NCBI RefSeq assembly: GCF_000720485.1
Contig: NZ_JOAX01000026.1
Location: 151,651-215,650 of the forward strand
DNA: 64,000 nucleotides
Direction: 5' to 3'
Origin: Streptomyces ochraceiscleroticus
GTDB taxonomy: Bacteria > Actinomycetota > Actinomycetes > Streptomycetales > Streptomycetaceae
In this document: piece by piece, positions 54,585-62,916 of the stretch
Layout of the letters: each line of letters opens with the position of its first letter
Numbering within the stretch: the first letter of the stretch is position 1
Translations under genes and position numbers: made by a program
Notes under the pieces: model-generated
Database searches by the model: none
What the model was told of the DNA's origin: nothing
Seen by the model: the letters and a program-made list of their open reading frames with translations, nothing else

Positions 54585-54687
54585 GGAGGCTCACTCAAGG
54601 GATGACTCGCCAGAGGACGAGAAGGATGCCCTGCCACGTGCCCAACGGGCGCCGCCCCGCGTCCCACCGAAGGGAGCACCGGCCGCC

Positions 54688-55719
54688 ATGGATCACGCCC
54701 TGCTGTCCCGAGCGGTGAAAGCCGGCCGCCGCGCCCGCCGCGCGGCGGGCGGCGTACGCCGCCGCATCGAGCGCGTCGACACCGTCCCGGTGCTCGCCGC
54801 ACGGCTGCGCCCGCGGCCCGTCCTGCGCCCCGTCCACCTCTCCGTCCTGGGCGGCCGCACCCTGAACGTGGCGGTGCGTTACCCCCGCCGCGCCCAAGGG
54901 ATCGGCACCGCACTGCTCCATCTGAACCATCGCGGCCACCGCCGGACCGCCCCGCTGACGCCCGAGCTCCAGCCGGACGGCACCCTGCTGCTCACCGCCA
55001 CGGCCCCGCTGCACTTCGCCCCGCACGACGAGCCCGCCGAGTACGCCGAGCCCGGCGCCCTCGCGCTGGGCCCCGGCATCTGGCGGCTGTCGCTGGCCGT
55101 GACGGACACGGCGGGCCGGGAAATCCTGGCCGGCCTCGGCGCGGCACCGCCCCGCACCGGCGGCGGGCCGACCCTCCCGCACTCCCCCGACCCCGGCAGC
55201 GGCGCCGTCTTCCGCCCCGTGCGCTCACCGGACAAACGTGCGCTCCTCAAGGTCACCGCGCCCGCGCCGCAGGCCGAACTGGTCGCGCTCGGCCTGCGCT
55301 GGGACCGCGTCACCGTGCAGGTCCGGCTGGTCGGCCCGCTGCCCCGGCACGCCGTCTGGACGGCCGAGGCCGTCCGGCAGGGCAGCGGCGGCACCGTGCT
55401 GCCGATGCCGCTGGAGCAGCACTCGGGCCACCTCACGGCCGACCTGCCGCTGCCCGCGATGGCTGCCGACGGGCACGTCCAGCACACCTGGGAAGTACGG
55501 CTGCGGTCCGGGCGGACCCGGCTGAAGGTCGGCCGCCGGCTGACCGACGTACGCCGCCCGAAGCGGGTCTTCCGTACGCCCTACCGCTCCATAGCGCTCG
55601 CGGACGGCCGGCTGCTGCGAGTGCACGCCCAGTTCTCCGCCGCCGGGACCCTCGCCGTCAGCTGCGCCGCGTACGCGCCACCCGCCCGCGCCCACGAGAC
55701 CTCGGAGGACCGGCCATGA
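54688..55719 (+). CDS. beta-rich protein of unknown function, glycopolymer locus
   Basis: 343 residues from ATG 54688 with agggag 12 bases upstream; the same frame is open further upstream but has no ribosome site. After a basic N-terminus (KAGRRARRAAGGVRRR) it shows repeating beta-strand patterns: LRPVHLSVLGGRTLNV, GIWRLSLAVTD, GLRWDRVTVQVRLVG, ADGRLLRVHAQFSAAGTLAV. The pattern resembles the middle beta module of the 1210-residue protein at 46222, and the gene overlaps the next one by ATGA, so it probably acts together with the GT4-Stealth protein. No signal peptide and no catalytic motif was seen. Function unknown. Confidence 0.7.
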   Translation: MDHALLSRAVKAGRRARRAAGGVRRRIERVDTVPVLAARLRPRPVLRPVHLSVLGGRTLNVAVRYPRRAQGIGTALLHLNHRGHRRTAPLTPELQPDGTLLLTATAPLHFAPHDEPAEYAEPGALALGPGIWRLSLAVTDTAGREILAGLGAAPPRTGGGPTLPHSPDPGSGAVFRPVRSPDKRALLKVTAPAPQAELVALGLRWDRVTVQVRLVGPLPRHAVWTAEAVRQGSGGTVLPMPLEQHSGHLTADLPLPAMAADGHVQHTWEVRLRSGRTRLKVGRRLTDVRRPKRVFRTPYRSIALADGRLLRVHAQFSAAGTLAVSCAAYAPPARAHETSEDRP

Positions 55720-58535
55720 GGATCACGTTCCTGCTCACCCTCGGCGACGAGATGGGCGGCACGGAAATGGCCGCGTACACTCAGGCGGCCCACCTCGCGG
55801 CGCGCCACGACGTCGAGGTGCTGAGCGTCTTCCGCACCCGCGCCGAGCCGTTCTTCCCCGCCGGCCGGGACATCCGGCGCCGCTACCTGATCGACCGGAC
55901 CGGGCCGTACGAGCGGCCGGTGCGCCGCAGCGGCCTGGACGAGGCGGCCTGCCGCACGCTGACCTCGCTCCCCAGCGAGCTGATCGAGCCCGCCTGGGAA
56001 CACACCTTCAACCGGCTCTCGGACATCGAGATGAGCGCAGCGCTCGCCGCGCTGGACACCGACGTGCTGGTCACCACCACGCCCGCCCTGATGGCCGCGG
56101 CCGCCGAGCTGGTGCAGGGCCGGGTGGTCACGGTCCATCAGGAGCACCGCGCCTCCCAGTTGCGCGGCGTCAGCGGCGAGCCGCTGCTGCGGTACGCGCC
56201 GCGCATCGACGCGCTGGTGTCGCTGACCGAGCGCACCGCCGAGTGGTTCCGCGAGTCCCTCGGCCCGGCGGCACCCGAACTCCCCGCGATCCCGAACGCG
56301 GTGCCCGACGGCTACCGCCCGCGCTCCGACCTCGCGGGCCGCACGATCGTGGTGGCCGCCCGGATGACCCCCGAGAAGCAGCTCGACCACGCCGTACGGG
56401 CCTTCGCGCAGGCCGCCGAGGACCATCCGGACTGGCGGCTGCGGATCTTCGGCGACGGGCCGCACGAGGTCCGGCTGCGGCAGCTGATCGAGGGCCTGGC
56501 GCCGCACGACCGGGTCGAACTCCTCGGCCGGACGCGGGAGATGGCCGAGGAGTGGGCGAAGGCGAGCCTGTGCCTGCTGCCGTCCCGGAACGAGGCGTTC
56601 CCGCTGGTGCTGCTGGAGGTGTTCGCCGCGGGGGTGCCGGTCGTCGCGTACGACATCGTCACCGGCCCCGCCGAGATCGTCCGGCACGGCGTGGACGGGC
56701 TTCTCGTACCGCCCGGCGACGTCGACGCGCTGGCGGCGGCGCTCGGTGAACTGATGGGTGATCAGGAGCGGCTGCGGGCGTACGGGAACGCCGCGCGCGC
56801 GGGCGTGTACGAGCGTTTCTCCGGCGCGCGGGTCACCGCCGAGTGGGAGCGGCTGTTCGAGAAGCTGATGGCCCGCCGCGACGACCCCGGCCGGCTCGCG
56901 GCCCGCGCCGACCGCACCGCGCTGCGCATCGCGGCCGGCGGCGGCCGGGCGTTCAGCGTGGCGGCCCCGCACGGCGGCCCGCTCGCCGCCTCCGCCGACG
57001 CGCAGAAGGCCCGCGAAGTCCTGCTCAAGGCCCAGGACCGGACGGGCCGGCTGGTGCGCTCCGCCGGGCGCCTCGCCGAGCTGCGCGACGACCTCACCGC
57101 GCCGCAGGTCGCCGACCGCAATCTGGAGCTGGCCACCGACGCGCTCACGGCACACGGCATTGGCTACATCCTGCTGCGCGACGACTCGCTCGCGCACCGG
57201 GTCGCGGTGGCCGTGGAGGACCGGGAGCGGACGCTGGCCGCGCTCGCCGAGGAGCTGGCCGGCGAGCCGGTGTACGGCGAGCTGGTCTCGCCGCGCGGCC
57301 ACGCGCCGGGCGCGCTGCTGGCCGAGCGGCTGCGGGAGGCCGGCGAGGTCGCGGGGGTACGCGTCTTCAAGCCGGTGACCAGCGAGAGCCGCACGCTGCG
57401 GTACGGCCCCGGATTCGGCTGCACGGTGGAGTTCTGGGCCGTGGACGAGGACGGGTGGCGGGAGGCCCCGCGCGGCACGACCCTCCTCGGGCCGCGGCTG
57501 CCCGGCCTGGAGCCGACCGCCAAGTGGCGGGTCGCGGACCGGGACCACCCCACGCTCGCCGCCTTCACCGACACCCTGATGTGGGACGTCGACTTCCCCG
57601 TCGACGTCGTCTACACCTGGGTCGACGACGCCGATCCGGACTGGCGGGAGCGGCGGGACGCGGCCCGGCGCGCGGCCGGCCTCGCCACCGACCACGTGGA
57701 CAGCGGCGACGCGCGCTTCCGCAGCCGCGACGAACTGCGGCACTCGCTGCGCTCGCTGGCGATGTACGCGCCCTGGGTCCGCACCGTCCATCTCGTCACC
57801 GACGGCCAGGTGCCCGACTGGCTGCACACCGCGCACCCGGGCGTGAAGGTGGTCGACCACCGGGAGCTGTTCGCCGACCCGTCCGTGCTGCCGACCTTCA
57901 ACTCGCACGCCATCGAGAGCCAGCTCCACCGCATCGAGGGACTGTCCGAGCAGTTCCTGTACTTCAACGACGATGTGTTCCTGGGCCGTCCGGTGCCACC
58001 GTCGGCGTTCTTCCACAGCAACGGCACCGCGCACTTCTTCCGCTCGCCCACCGCGGTACCGCCCGGCGAGGTCACCGAGGACGACGAGGGCTACTTCGCC
58101 GCCGCCAAGAACAACCGGGCCTTGCTGAAGCGGGAGTTCGGCCGGGTCGCCACGCACAGCTTCCTGCACGCCCCGCACCCGCTGCGGCGCAGCGTCCTCG
58201 CGGAGCTCGCCGAGCGCTTCCCCGAGGAGGTGGCGGCGACGGCGGGCAGTCGCTTCCGGGCCCGTACCGATCTCTCCATCGCTTCGTCCCTGCACCACTA
58301 CTACGGATATCTGACCGGGAAGTCGACGCCCGCGACCATTTCCTGCTCCTTCGCGAACGCCGGCCGGTACGACCACCACACTGTCCTCAGCCGCCTGCTC
58401 GCCACCCGCAGCCACAGCGTCTTCTGCATCGGGGACTCCGCCGACGCCGAGGTGCCGGCCGCCGAGCAGGACCGGGTGGTGCGCGCCTTCCTGGGCGCGT
58501 ACTTCCCCGTACCGTCGCCGTACGAGCGCGGCTGA
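55716..58535 (+). CDS. GT4 glycosyltransferase-Stealth sugar-phosphate transferase fusion
   Basis: 939 residues from ATG 55716 (ATGA overlap with the previous gene). Residues 1-390: GT-B fold family 4 glycosyltransferase (GGTEMAAYTQAAHLAARHDVEVL, MTPEKQLDHAVRAFA, GDGPHEVRLRQL, PSRNEAFPLVLLEVFAAGVPVVAYD). Residues about 390-930: Stealth domain with its N-terminal accessory part and CR1 [15 protein letters not shown] near residue 628, CR2 LRHSLRSLAMYAPWV and LVTDGQVPDWL, CR3 with [13 protein letters not shown]4 SLHHYYGYLTGKS. The gene joins sugar addition and sugar-phosphate addition in one polypeptide, which fits synthesis of a diglycosyl-phosphate repeat. galE follows 25 bp later. Confidence 0.9.
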   Translation: MRITFLLTLGDEMGGTEMAAYTQAAHLAARHDVEVLSVFRTRAEPFFPAGRDIRRRYLIDRTGPYERPVRRSGLDEAACRTLTSLPSELIEPAWEHTFNRLSDIEMSAALAALDTDVLVTTTPALMAAAAELVQGRVVTVHQEHRASQLRGVSGEPLLRYAPRIDALVSLTERTAEWFRESLGPAAPELPAIPNAVPDGYRPRSDLAGRTIVVAARMTPEKQLDHAVRAFAQAAEDHPDWRLRIFGDGPHEVRLRQLIEGLAPHDRVELLGRTREMAEEWAKASLCLLPSRNEAFPLVLLEVFAAGVPVVAYDIVTGPAEIVRHGVDGLLVPPGDVDALAAALGELMGDQERLRAYGNAARAGVYERFSGARVTAEWERLFEKLMARRDDPGRLAARADRTALRIAAGGGRAFSVAAPHGGPLAASADAQKAREVLLKAQDRTGRLVRSAGRLAELRDDLTAPQVADRNLELATDALTAHGIGYILLRDDSLAHRVAVAVEDRERTLAALAEELAGEPVYGELVSPRGHAPGALLAERLREAGEVAGVRVFKPVTSESRTLRYGPGFGCTVEFWAVDEDGWREAPRGTTLLGPRLPGLEPTAKWRVADRDHPTLAAFTDTLMWDVDFPVDVVYTWVDDADPDWRERRDAARRAAGLATDHVDSGDARFRSRDELRHSLRSLAMYAPWVRTVHLVTDGQVPDWLHTAHPGVKVVDHRELFADPSVLPTFNSHAIESQLHRIEGLSEQFLYFNDDVFLGRPVPPSAFFHSNGTAHFFRSPTAVPPGEVTEDDEGYFAAAKNNRALLKREFGRVATHSFLHAPHPLRRSVLAELAERFPEEVAATAGSRFRARTDLSIASSLHHYYGYLTGKSTPATISCSFANAGRYDHHTVLSRLLATRSHSVFCIGDSADAEVPAAEQDRVVRAFLGAYFPVPSPYERG

Positions 58536-58560
58536 CCGAGCAGAAGGAGCGAGGAGCGAG

Positions 58561-59547
58561 ATGACCTGGCTGATCACTGGTGGCGCGGGCTACATCGGCG
58601 CGCACGTGGTGCGCGCGATGACCGGCGCGGGCGAGCGTGCGGTGGTGCTGGACAACCTGTCCACCGGCGTGGCGGAGCGGGTGCCCGAGGACGTGCCGCT
58701 CGTCGTCGGGTCGACGCTGGACCGCGGGCTGCTGGACCGCACGATCAGCGAGCACGAGGTCACCGGGGTGGTGCACCTGGCGGCGAAGAAGCAGGTAGCC
58801 GAGTCGGTGGAACTGCCGCTGCTGTACTACCGGGAGAACGTGCAGGGGCTGCGGACGCTGCTGGAGGCGGTGGTGGCGGGCGGCGTCGGCCGCTTCGTGT
58901 TCTCCTCCTCGGCCGCCGTCTACGGCATGCCCGACGTGGACCTCGTCACCGAAGACACGCCCTGCGTACCGATGAGCCCGTACGGCGAGACGAAGCTCGC
59001 GGGCGAGTGGCTGACCCGGGCGGCGGGCCGGGCGCACGGCATCTCCACCGCTTGCCTGCGGTACTTCAACGTCGCGGGCGCCGCCTCCCCCGAGCTCGCC
59101 GACACCGGCGTCTTCAACATCGTCCCGATGGTCTTCGAGAAGCTCACCGAGGGCGCAGCGCCGCGCATCTTCGGCGCCGACTACGACACCCCCGACGGCA
59201 CCTGCGTCCGGGACTACATCCACGTCGAGGACCTGGCCGACGCGCACCTCGCGGCCGCGCGCAAGCTCGGCGAGCGCGGCCCGGTCCGCGACCTGACGCT
59301 CAACATCGGGCGCGGCGAGGGCGTGTCCGTCCGCGAGATGGTCGACCTCATCGGGGAGGTCACCGGCTACGGGGACCGTGCCGCGGAGGTCACCGCGCGG
59401 CGGCCCGGTGACCCGGCGCGAGTGGTCGCGGCCGCCGACCGGATCACCGCTGAGCTGGGCTGGACGGCCCGGCACGACGTGCGCGACATGGTCGCTTCGG
59501 CCTGGGCGGGCTGGTTGCTGCACCACCCGGAAGCCCGCCGCGGCTGA
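58561..59547 (+). CDS. galE: UDP-glucose 4-epimerase
   Basis: 328 residues from ATG 58561 with gaaggagcgaggagcgag before it. Extended short-chain dehydrogenase: NAD-binding TGGAGYIGAHVV (residues 7-18), VVHLAAKKQVAESV, the catalytic SSSAAVYG with Ser and the YGETK pair (Tyr141, Lys145), and RYFNVAGA. It interconverts UDP-glucose and UDP-galactose, most likely supplying UDP-galactose to the surrounding glycosyltransferases. Length normal. Part of the rightward operon 54688-62004 or its near end (135 bp before the next gene). Confidence 0.93.
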   Translation: MTWLITGGAGYIGAHVVRAMTGAGERAVVLDNLSTGVAERVPEDVPLVVGSTLDRGLLDRTISEHEVTGVVHLAAKKQVAESVELPLLYYRENVQGLRTLLEAVVAGGVGRFVFSSSAAVYGMPDVDLVTEDTPCVPMSPYGETKLAGEWLTRAAGRAHGISTACLRYFNVAGAASPELADTGVFNIVPMVFEKLTEGAAPRIFGADYDTPDGTCVRDYIHVEDLADAHLAAARKLGERGPVRDLTLNIGRGEGVSVREMVDLIGEVTGYGDRAAEVTARRPGDPARVVAAADRITAELGWTARHDVRDMVASAWAGWLLHHPEARRG

Positions 59548-59682
59548 ACAAAGTCCGTACTTTTCTCACACCGCCGGACAACCAACTCCTCGTCACTCCC
59601 GTCTCACAGGTAGCGGACAGCCCTCTCATTCCGGGCAATTCCGCTATCTGTGCCCGGTCCGATACGAGGAGTAGTCACCGCA

Positions 59683-62004
59683 ATGTCCGCACCCGACCGC
59701 GCCGACGCGGCGCCGCGCTTCAGCATCGTCGTCCCCGTCTTCAAGGTGCAGGGCTACCTCCGCGCCTGCCTGGACTCGGTCCTGGCGCAGACGTACGGCG
59801 ACTTCGAAGTCGTCGCGGTGGACGACCGCTCGCCCGACGGTTCCGGCGCGATCCTGGACGAGTACGCGGCCCGCGACCCGCGCGTGGTCCCGCTGCACCT
59901 CCCCGAGAACAAGGGCATCGGCAACGCCCGCAACGAGGGCGTCGCGCACGCCCGCGGCGACTACCTCCTCTTCCTCGACAGCGACGACACCCTGCTGCCC
60001 GACGCGCTGGAGTCCATAGCCGGCCGGCTGACGGAGACCGAGGACCCCGACGTCCTGGTCTACGACTACGCGCGCACCTTCTGGTGGGGCGAGGCCAAGC
60101 GCAACCGTGACGCCGAGGTGCTCGCCGCGCCCGGCCCCGAGGTCGGCACCATCGACGACCGGCCCGAACTGCTGCGCCTGTTCACCGTCGTGTGGAACAA
60201 GGCGTACCGCCGGGACTTCTACCTCGGCGGCGGTTTCAGCTTCCCCGACGGCTTCTACGAGGACGCGGTCGTCGTCTACGAATCGCTCTTCAGCGCCGAG
60301 CGCATCGCGCTGCTGGACCAGGTCTGCGTGCACTACCGGCAGCGCCGCCAGGGCAACGCGCTGCGCACCCCCAGCCGGGAGCACTTCGCCGCCTTCGACC
60401 AGTACGAGCGGCTGTTCGCGTTCATCGAGGAGCGGCCGGGGCTGCACCGCTGGCGCGCCTTCCTCTTCGAGCACATGATCGACCACTATCTCTTCATCCT
60501 GGCCCGGCCCGACCGCGTGCCCGCCGCTGCCCGCGCGGAGTTCTTCCGCCGCGCCGCCCAGCACTACCGCCGCTACCTGCCCGCCGGCTTCGTCCGGCCC
60601 AAGGGCGTGATGGGCGTCCAGTACGACGCGCTCGCGCGCGGCTCGTTCCCCGCCTACACGGCACTGAAGCTGGCCGCGCGGGGCCGCAAGAAGGCCGCCG
60701 GGCGGCTGAAGAAGGTCAAGCACACCCTCGGCAAGCAGGCGTACGCGCGCCTCTACCAGCTCCAGTTGCACCGCCCCCTCGACCCGCACCTCGCCGTCTA
60801 CGCCGCGTACTGGAACCGCACGCCCGCCTGCAATCCGCTCGCGATCTACGAGAAGGCCAAGGAGCTGGCGCCGCGGATCCACGGCGTCTGGGTGATCAAG
60901 AAGGGCATGGAGGACACCCTCCCCGAGGGCGCCGACCACGTGATCGTGGGCTCCCCGCGCTACTGGGAGGTGATGGCCCGCGCCACCTACCTCGTCAACA
61001 ACGTCAACTTCGCCGACGCGATCGTGAAGCGCCCCGGGCAGATCCACCTCCAGACCCACCACGGCACCCCGCTCAAGCGGATGGGCATCGACCAGCAGCA
61101 GTACCCGGCCGCCGCCAAGGGCATGAGCATGCGCAAGCTCCTGCAGCGCGCCGACCGCTGGGACTTCAGCGTCTCGTCCAACCAGCACACCACCGAACAG
61201 TGGGAGCGGGTCTACCCCTGCGCCTTCCAGTCGCTGGACACCGGCTACCCGCGCAACGACGTGTACTACCGCGCCACCGCGGCCGACGTCCTGGACATCC
61301 GCGCGCGCCTGGGCATCGCCCCCGGCCGCACCGCCGTCCTGTACGCGCCCACCGTCCGCGACTACCAGAACGGGTACATCCCGCGGATGGACCTGGAGCG
61401 CGTCACCCGCGAGCTGGGCCCCGACGTGGTGCTGCTGGTCCGCACGCACTACTTCTACGGCGAGAACCCCCGGCTGGCCGAGCTCCAGGAGCAGGGCGCG
61501 CTGATCGACGTCTCGCGCCACCCGTCGGTCGAGGAGCTGTGCCTGGCCGCCGACGCGCTGATCACGGACTACTCGTCGATCATGTTCGACTACGCCAACC
61601 TGGACCGGCCGATCATCACGTACGCGGACGACTGGGACGTGTACGTGAAGTCCCGCGGCGTCACCTTCGACCTGCTCTCCGGCGAGCCGGGCGACACTCC
61701 CGGCACCGTCGCCACCACGGAGGACGAGCTGATCGCCGCCTTCCGCGACGGCTCCTGGGACGGCGAGCAGGCCGCGGCCCGCCGCGCCGCGTTCCGCGCC
61801 CGCTTCTGCCAGTGGGACGACGGCCACGCAGCGGAACGCGTGGTCCGCCGGGTGTTCCTCGGCCAGGAGGCGACGCCGGAGGTCGTACCGCTCACGGAGC
61901 GCACGGTGGCGCCGAGCCCGCGCGAGGCGGAGGCCGGCGTGGGTCCGGCCGTGACCACGCTGCCGCTGCAGGCCGGCGGGGTGGACGTGGACCTGGCGGG
62001 CTGA
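59683..62004 (+). CDS. GT2 glycosyltransferase fused to a TagF-like glycerophosphotransferase (4th of 4)
   Basis: 773 residues from ATG 59683 with gaggag upstream. Residues 1-260: GT2 domain (APRFSIVVPVFKVQGYL, VDDRSPDGSGA, FLDSDDTLL, VWNKAYRRDFYL). Residues about 370-720: glycerophosphotransferase domain (NNVNFADAIVKRPGQ, QTHHGTPLKRMGID, VLYAPTVRDYQNGY, LVRTHYFYG, TDYSSIMFDYANLDRP). The N-terminal half is closest to that of the 40446 protein, while the C-terminal half is closest to that of the 46049 protein. It keeps the catalytic histidines that 40446 has partly lost. Last gene before a convergent TetR gene, from which the 81-bp repeat separates it. Confidence 0.9.
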   Translation: MSAPDRADAAPRFSIVVPVFKVQGYLRACLDSVLAQTYGDFEVVAVDDRSPDGSGAILDEYAARDPRVVPLHLPENKGIGNARNEGVAHARGDYLLFLDSDDTLLPDALESIAGRLTETEDPDVLVYDYARTFWWGEAKRNRDAEVLAAPGPEVGTIDDRPELLRLFTVVWNKAYRRDFYLGGGFSFPDGFYEDAVVVYESLFSAERIALLDQVCVHYRQRRQGNALRTPSREHFAAFDQYERLFAFIEERPGLHRWRAFLFEHMIDHYLFILARPDRVPAAARAEFFRRAAQHYRRYLPAGFVRPKGVMGVQYDALARGSFPAYTALKLAARGRKKAAGRLKKVKHTLGKQAYARLYQLQLHRPLDPHLAVYAAYWNRTPACNPLAIYEKAKELAPRIHGVWVIKKGMEDTLPEGADHVIVGSPRYWEVMARATYLVNNVNFADAIVKRPGQIHLQTHHGTPLKRMGIDQQQYPAAAKGMSMRKLLQRADRWDFSVSSNQHTTEQWERVYPCAFQSLDTGYPRNDVYYRATAADVLDIRARLGIAPGRTAVLYAPTVRDYQNGYIPRMDLERVTRELGPDVVLLVRTHYFYGENPRLAELQEQGALIDVSRHPSVEELCLAADALITDYSSIMFDYANLDRPIITYADDWDVYVKSRGVTFDLLSGEPGDTPGTVATTEDELIAAFRDGSWDGEQAAARRAAFRARFCQWDDGHAAERVVRRVFLGQEATPEVVPLTERTVAPSPREAEAGVGPAVTTLPLQAGGVDVDLAG

Positions 62005-62005
62005 C

Positions 62006-62086
62006 CGCGCCCCGTCAGGGGCGCGGGGAACTGCGCGACCAGCCACATACGGCCCGCAGCCGAACGAACCGCGCCCCCAGCGGAGC
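62006..62086. repeat. 81-bp dispersed repeat, copy B, with terminator hairpin
   Basis: Same 81-bp unit as 43714-43794, in reverse orientation. On the minus strand it begins one base after the TetR stop codon (TAG at 62090-62088), just as copy A begins two bases after the methyltransferase stop codon. Left end forms the 8-bp hairpin cgcgcccc / ggggcgcg with loop gtca. Confidence 0.85.
62007..62024. terminator. hairpin terminator within dispersed repeat B
   Basis: 7-bp stem gcgcccc / ggggcgc with loop gtca, 3 bp after the stop codon of the 59683 gene and before the convergent TetR gene end. Confidence 0.65.
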
Positions 62087-62087
62087 G

Positions 62088-62759
62088 CTAACGCGCCCCC
62101 AACGCTGTGGCCACCGCCGCAGCCAGCTCGTCCAGGTACCCCTTCGGCAGGTCCCCCCGAAGGACCACCACCCGCCAGTACAGCGGCCCTGTAATCAGGT
62201 CGAGCGCCAGCCGGACATCAACGTCCGGCGACAGCTCGCCCCGCTCCACGGCATGCGCGACCATCGTGCGCGTCATGGACTCCTGGCTGTCGTGCAACGC
62301 ACCCCGCAGCGCCTCGGCGATCTCCGGGCTGCGCGCCGCCTCCGCCAGCAGGTCCGGAATGATCTGCGCGGCCATCGGGTGGCGCAGCGCCCGGGAGGCG
62401 ACCTCCAGGAGCATCCGTACGTCGCCGCGGAGCGTGCCGGTGTCCGGCACCGGCATCCCCTCGGCGGCCAGCGCGGTGACCACGTCCAGGACGAGGTGCA
62501 GCTTGGAGCGCCAGCGGCGGTAGACGGCGGTCTTGCCGACGCCGGCGCGGCGCGCGATGCCCTCGATCGACATCCGGCCGAACCCGACCGCCGCCAGCTC
62601 CGCGAAGACCGCGGCGCGGATCGCGGCGGTCTTCTCCTCGCGCAGCACGGCGGCGCCGGCCGGCGCCCGGCGGGGCGACGGCGCGGCCCGGCCCGGCGGC
62701 GCAGGCCGTTCCGCCGTCGCCGGGGATGCCGTTTCCGACGGTGCTGGGTCCTTTGCCAT
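62088..62759 (-). CDS. TetR-family transcriptional regulator
   Basis: 223 residues from ATG 62759 (MAKDPAPSETASP). A disordered Pro/Ala N-terminus of about 40 residues precedes the helix-turn-helix (AAIRAAVFAELAAVGFGRMSIEGIARRAGVGKTAVYRRWRSK, split), and the ligand domain follows (LHLVLDVVTALAA, LALDLITGPLYWRVV). A -10-like TATGCT lies at 62771-62766, six bases before the ATG, so the mRNA may be leaderless. A 29-bp palindrome covers the region just upstream and is the probable operator. It diverges from the ABC exporter genes, which it probably represses. The effector is unknown. Confidence 0.88.
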   Translation of the reverse strand: MAKDPAPSETASPATAERPAPPGRAAPSPRRAPAGAAVLREEKTAAIRAAVFAELAAVGFGRMSIEGIARRAGVGKTAVYRRWRSKLHLVLDVVTALAAEGMPVPDTGTLRGDVRMLLEVASRALRHPMAAQIIPDLLAEAARSPEIAEALRGALHDSQESMTRTMVAHAVERGELSPDVDVRLALDLITGPLYWRVVVLRGDLPKGYLDELAAAVATALGAR

Positions 62760-62772
62760 GCAGGGAGCATAG

Positions 62773-62801
62773 CGTCGCGACGCAACGGTTGCGTTTCGAC
62801 G
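62773..62801. promoter_or_regulatory. 29-bp palindromic operator, probable TetR site
   Basis: The core acgcaacggttgcgt (62780-62794) is a perfect 7+1+7 inverted repeat centred on 62787, and flanking cgtcg (62773-62777) / cgacg (62797-62801) continue the symmetry with two mismatching bases on each side. Length and symmetry fit TetR operators. It lies next to the regulator start and overlaps the -35 of a probable tagG promoter. Confidence 0.75.
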
Positions 62802-62818
62802 TCCCGGCACCCTACTCT
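62789..62818 (+). promoter_or_regulatory. probable promoter of the ABC exporter genes
   Basis: TTGCGT (62789-62794), 18 bp, TACTCT (62813-62818): a fair sigma-70-type promoter reading towards the permease gene at 62917. Its -35 lies inside the right arm of the palindromic operator, so binding there should block it. Confidence 0.5.
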
Positions 62819-62916
62819 CGGGTTGCGACGATACGGAGCCGTCTCGTCGTGAGTTCCTCAGCCTCGCGGGCGCCGCCGGCCCCGCCGCGCCCGCGTCCAC
62901 GCACGAAAGCGGACTG

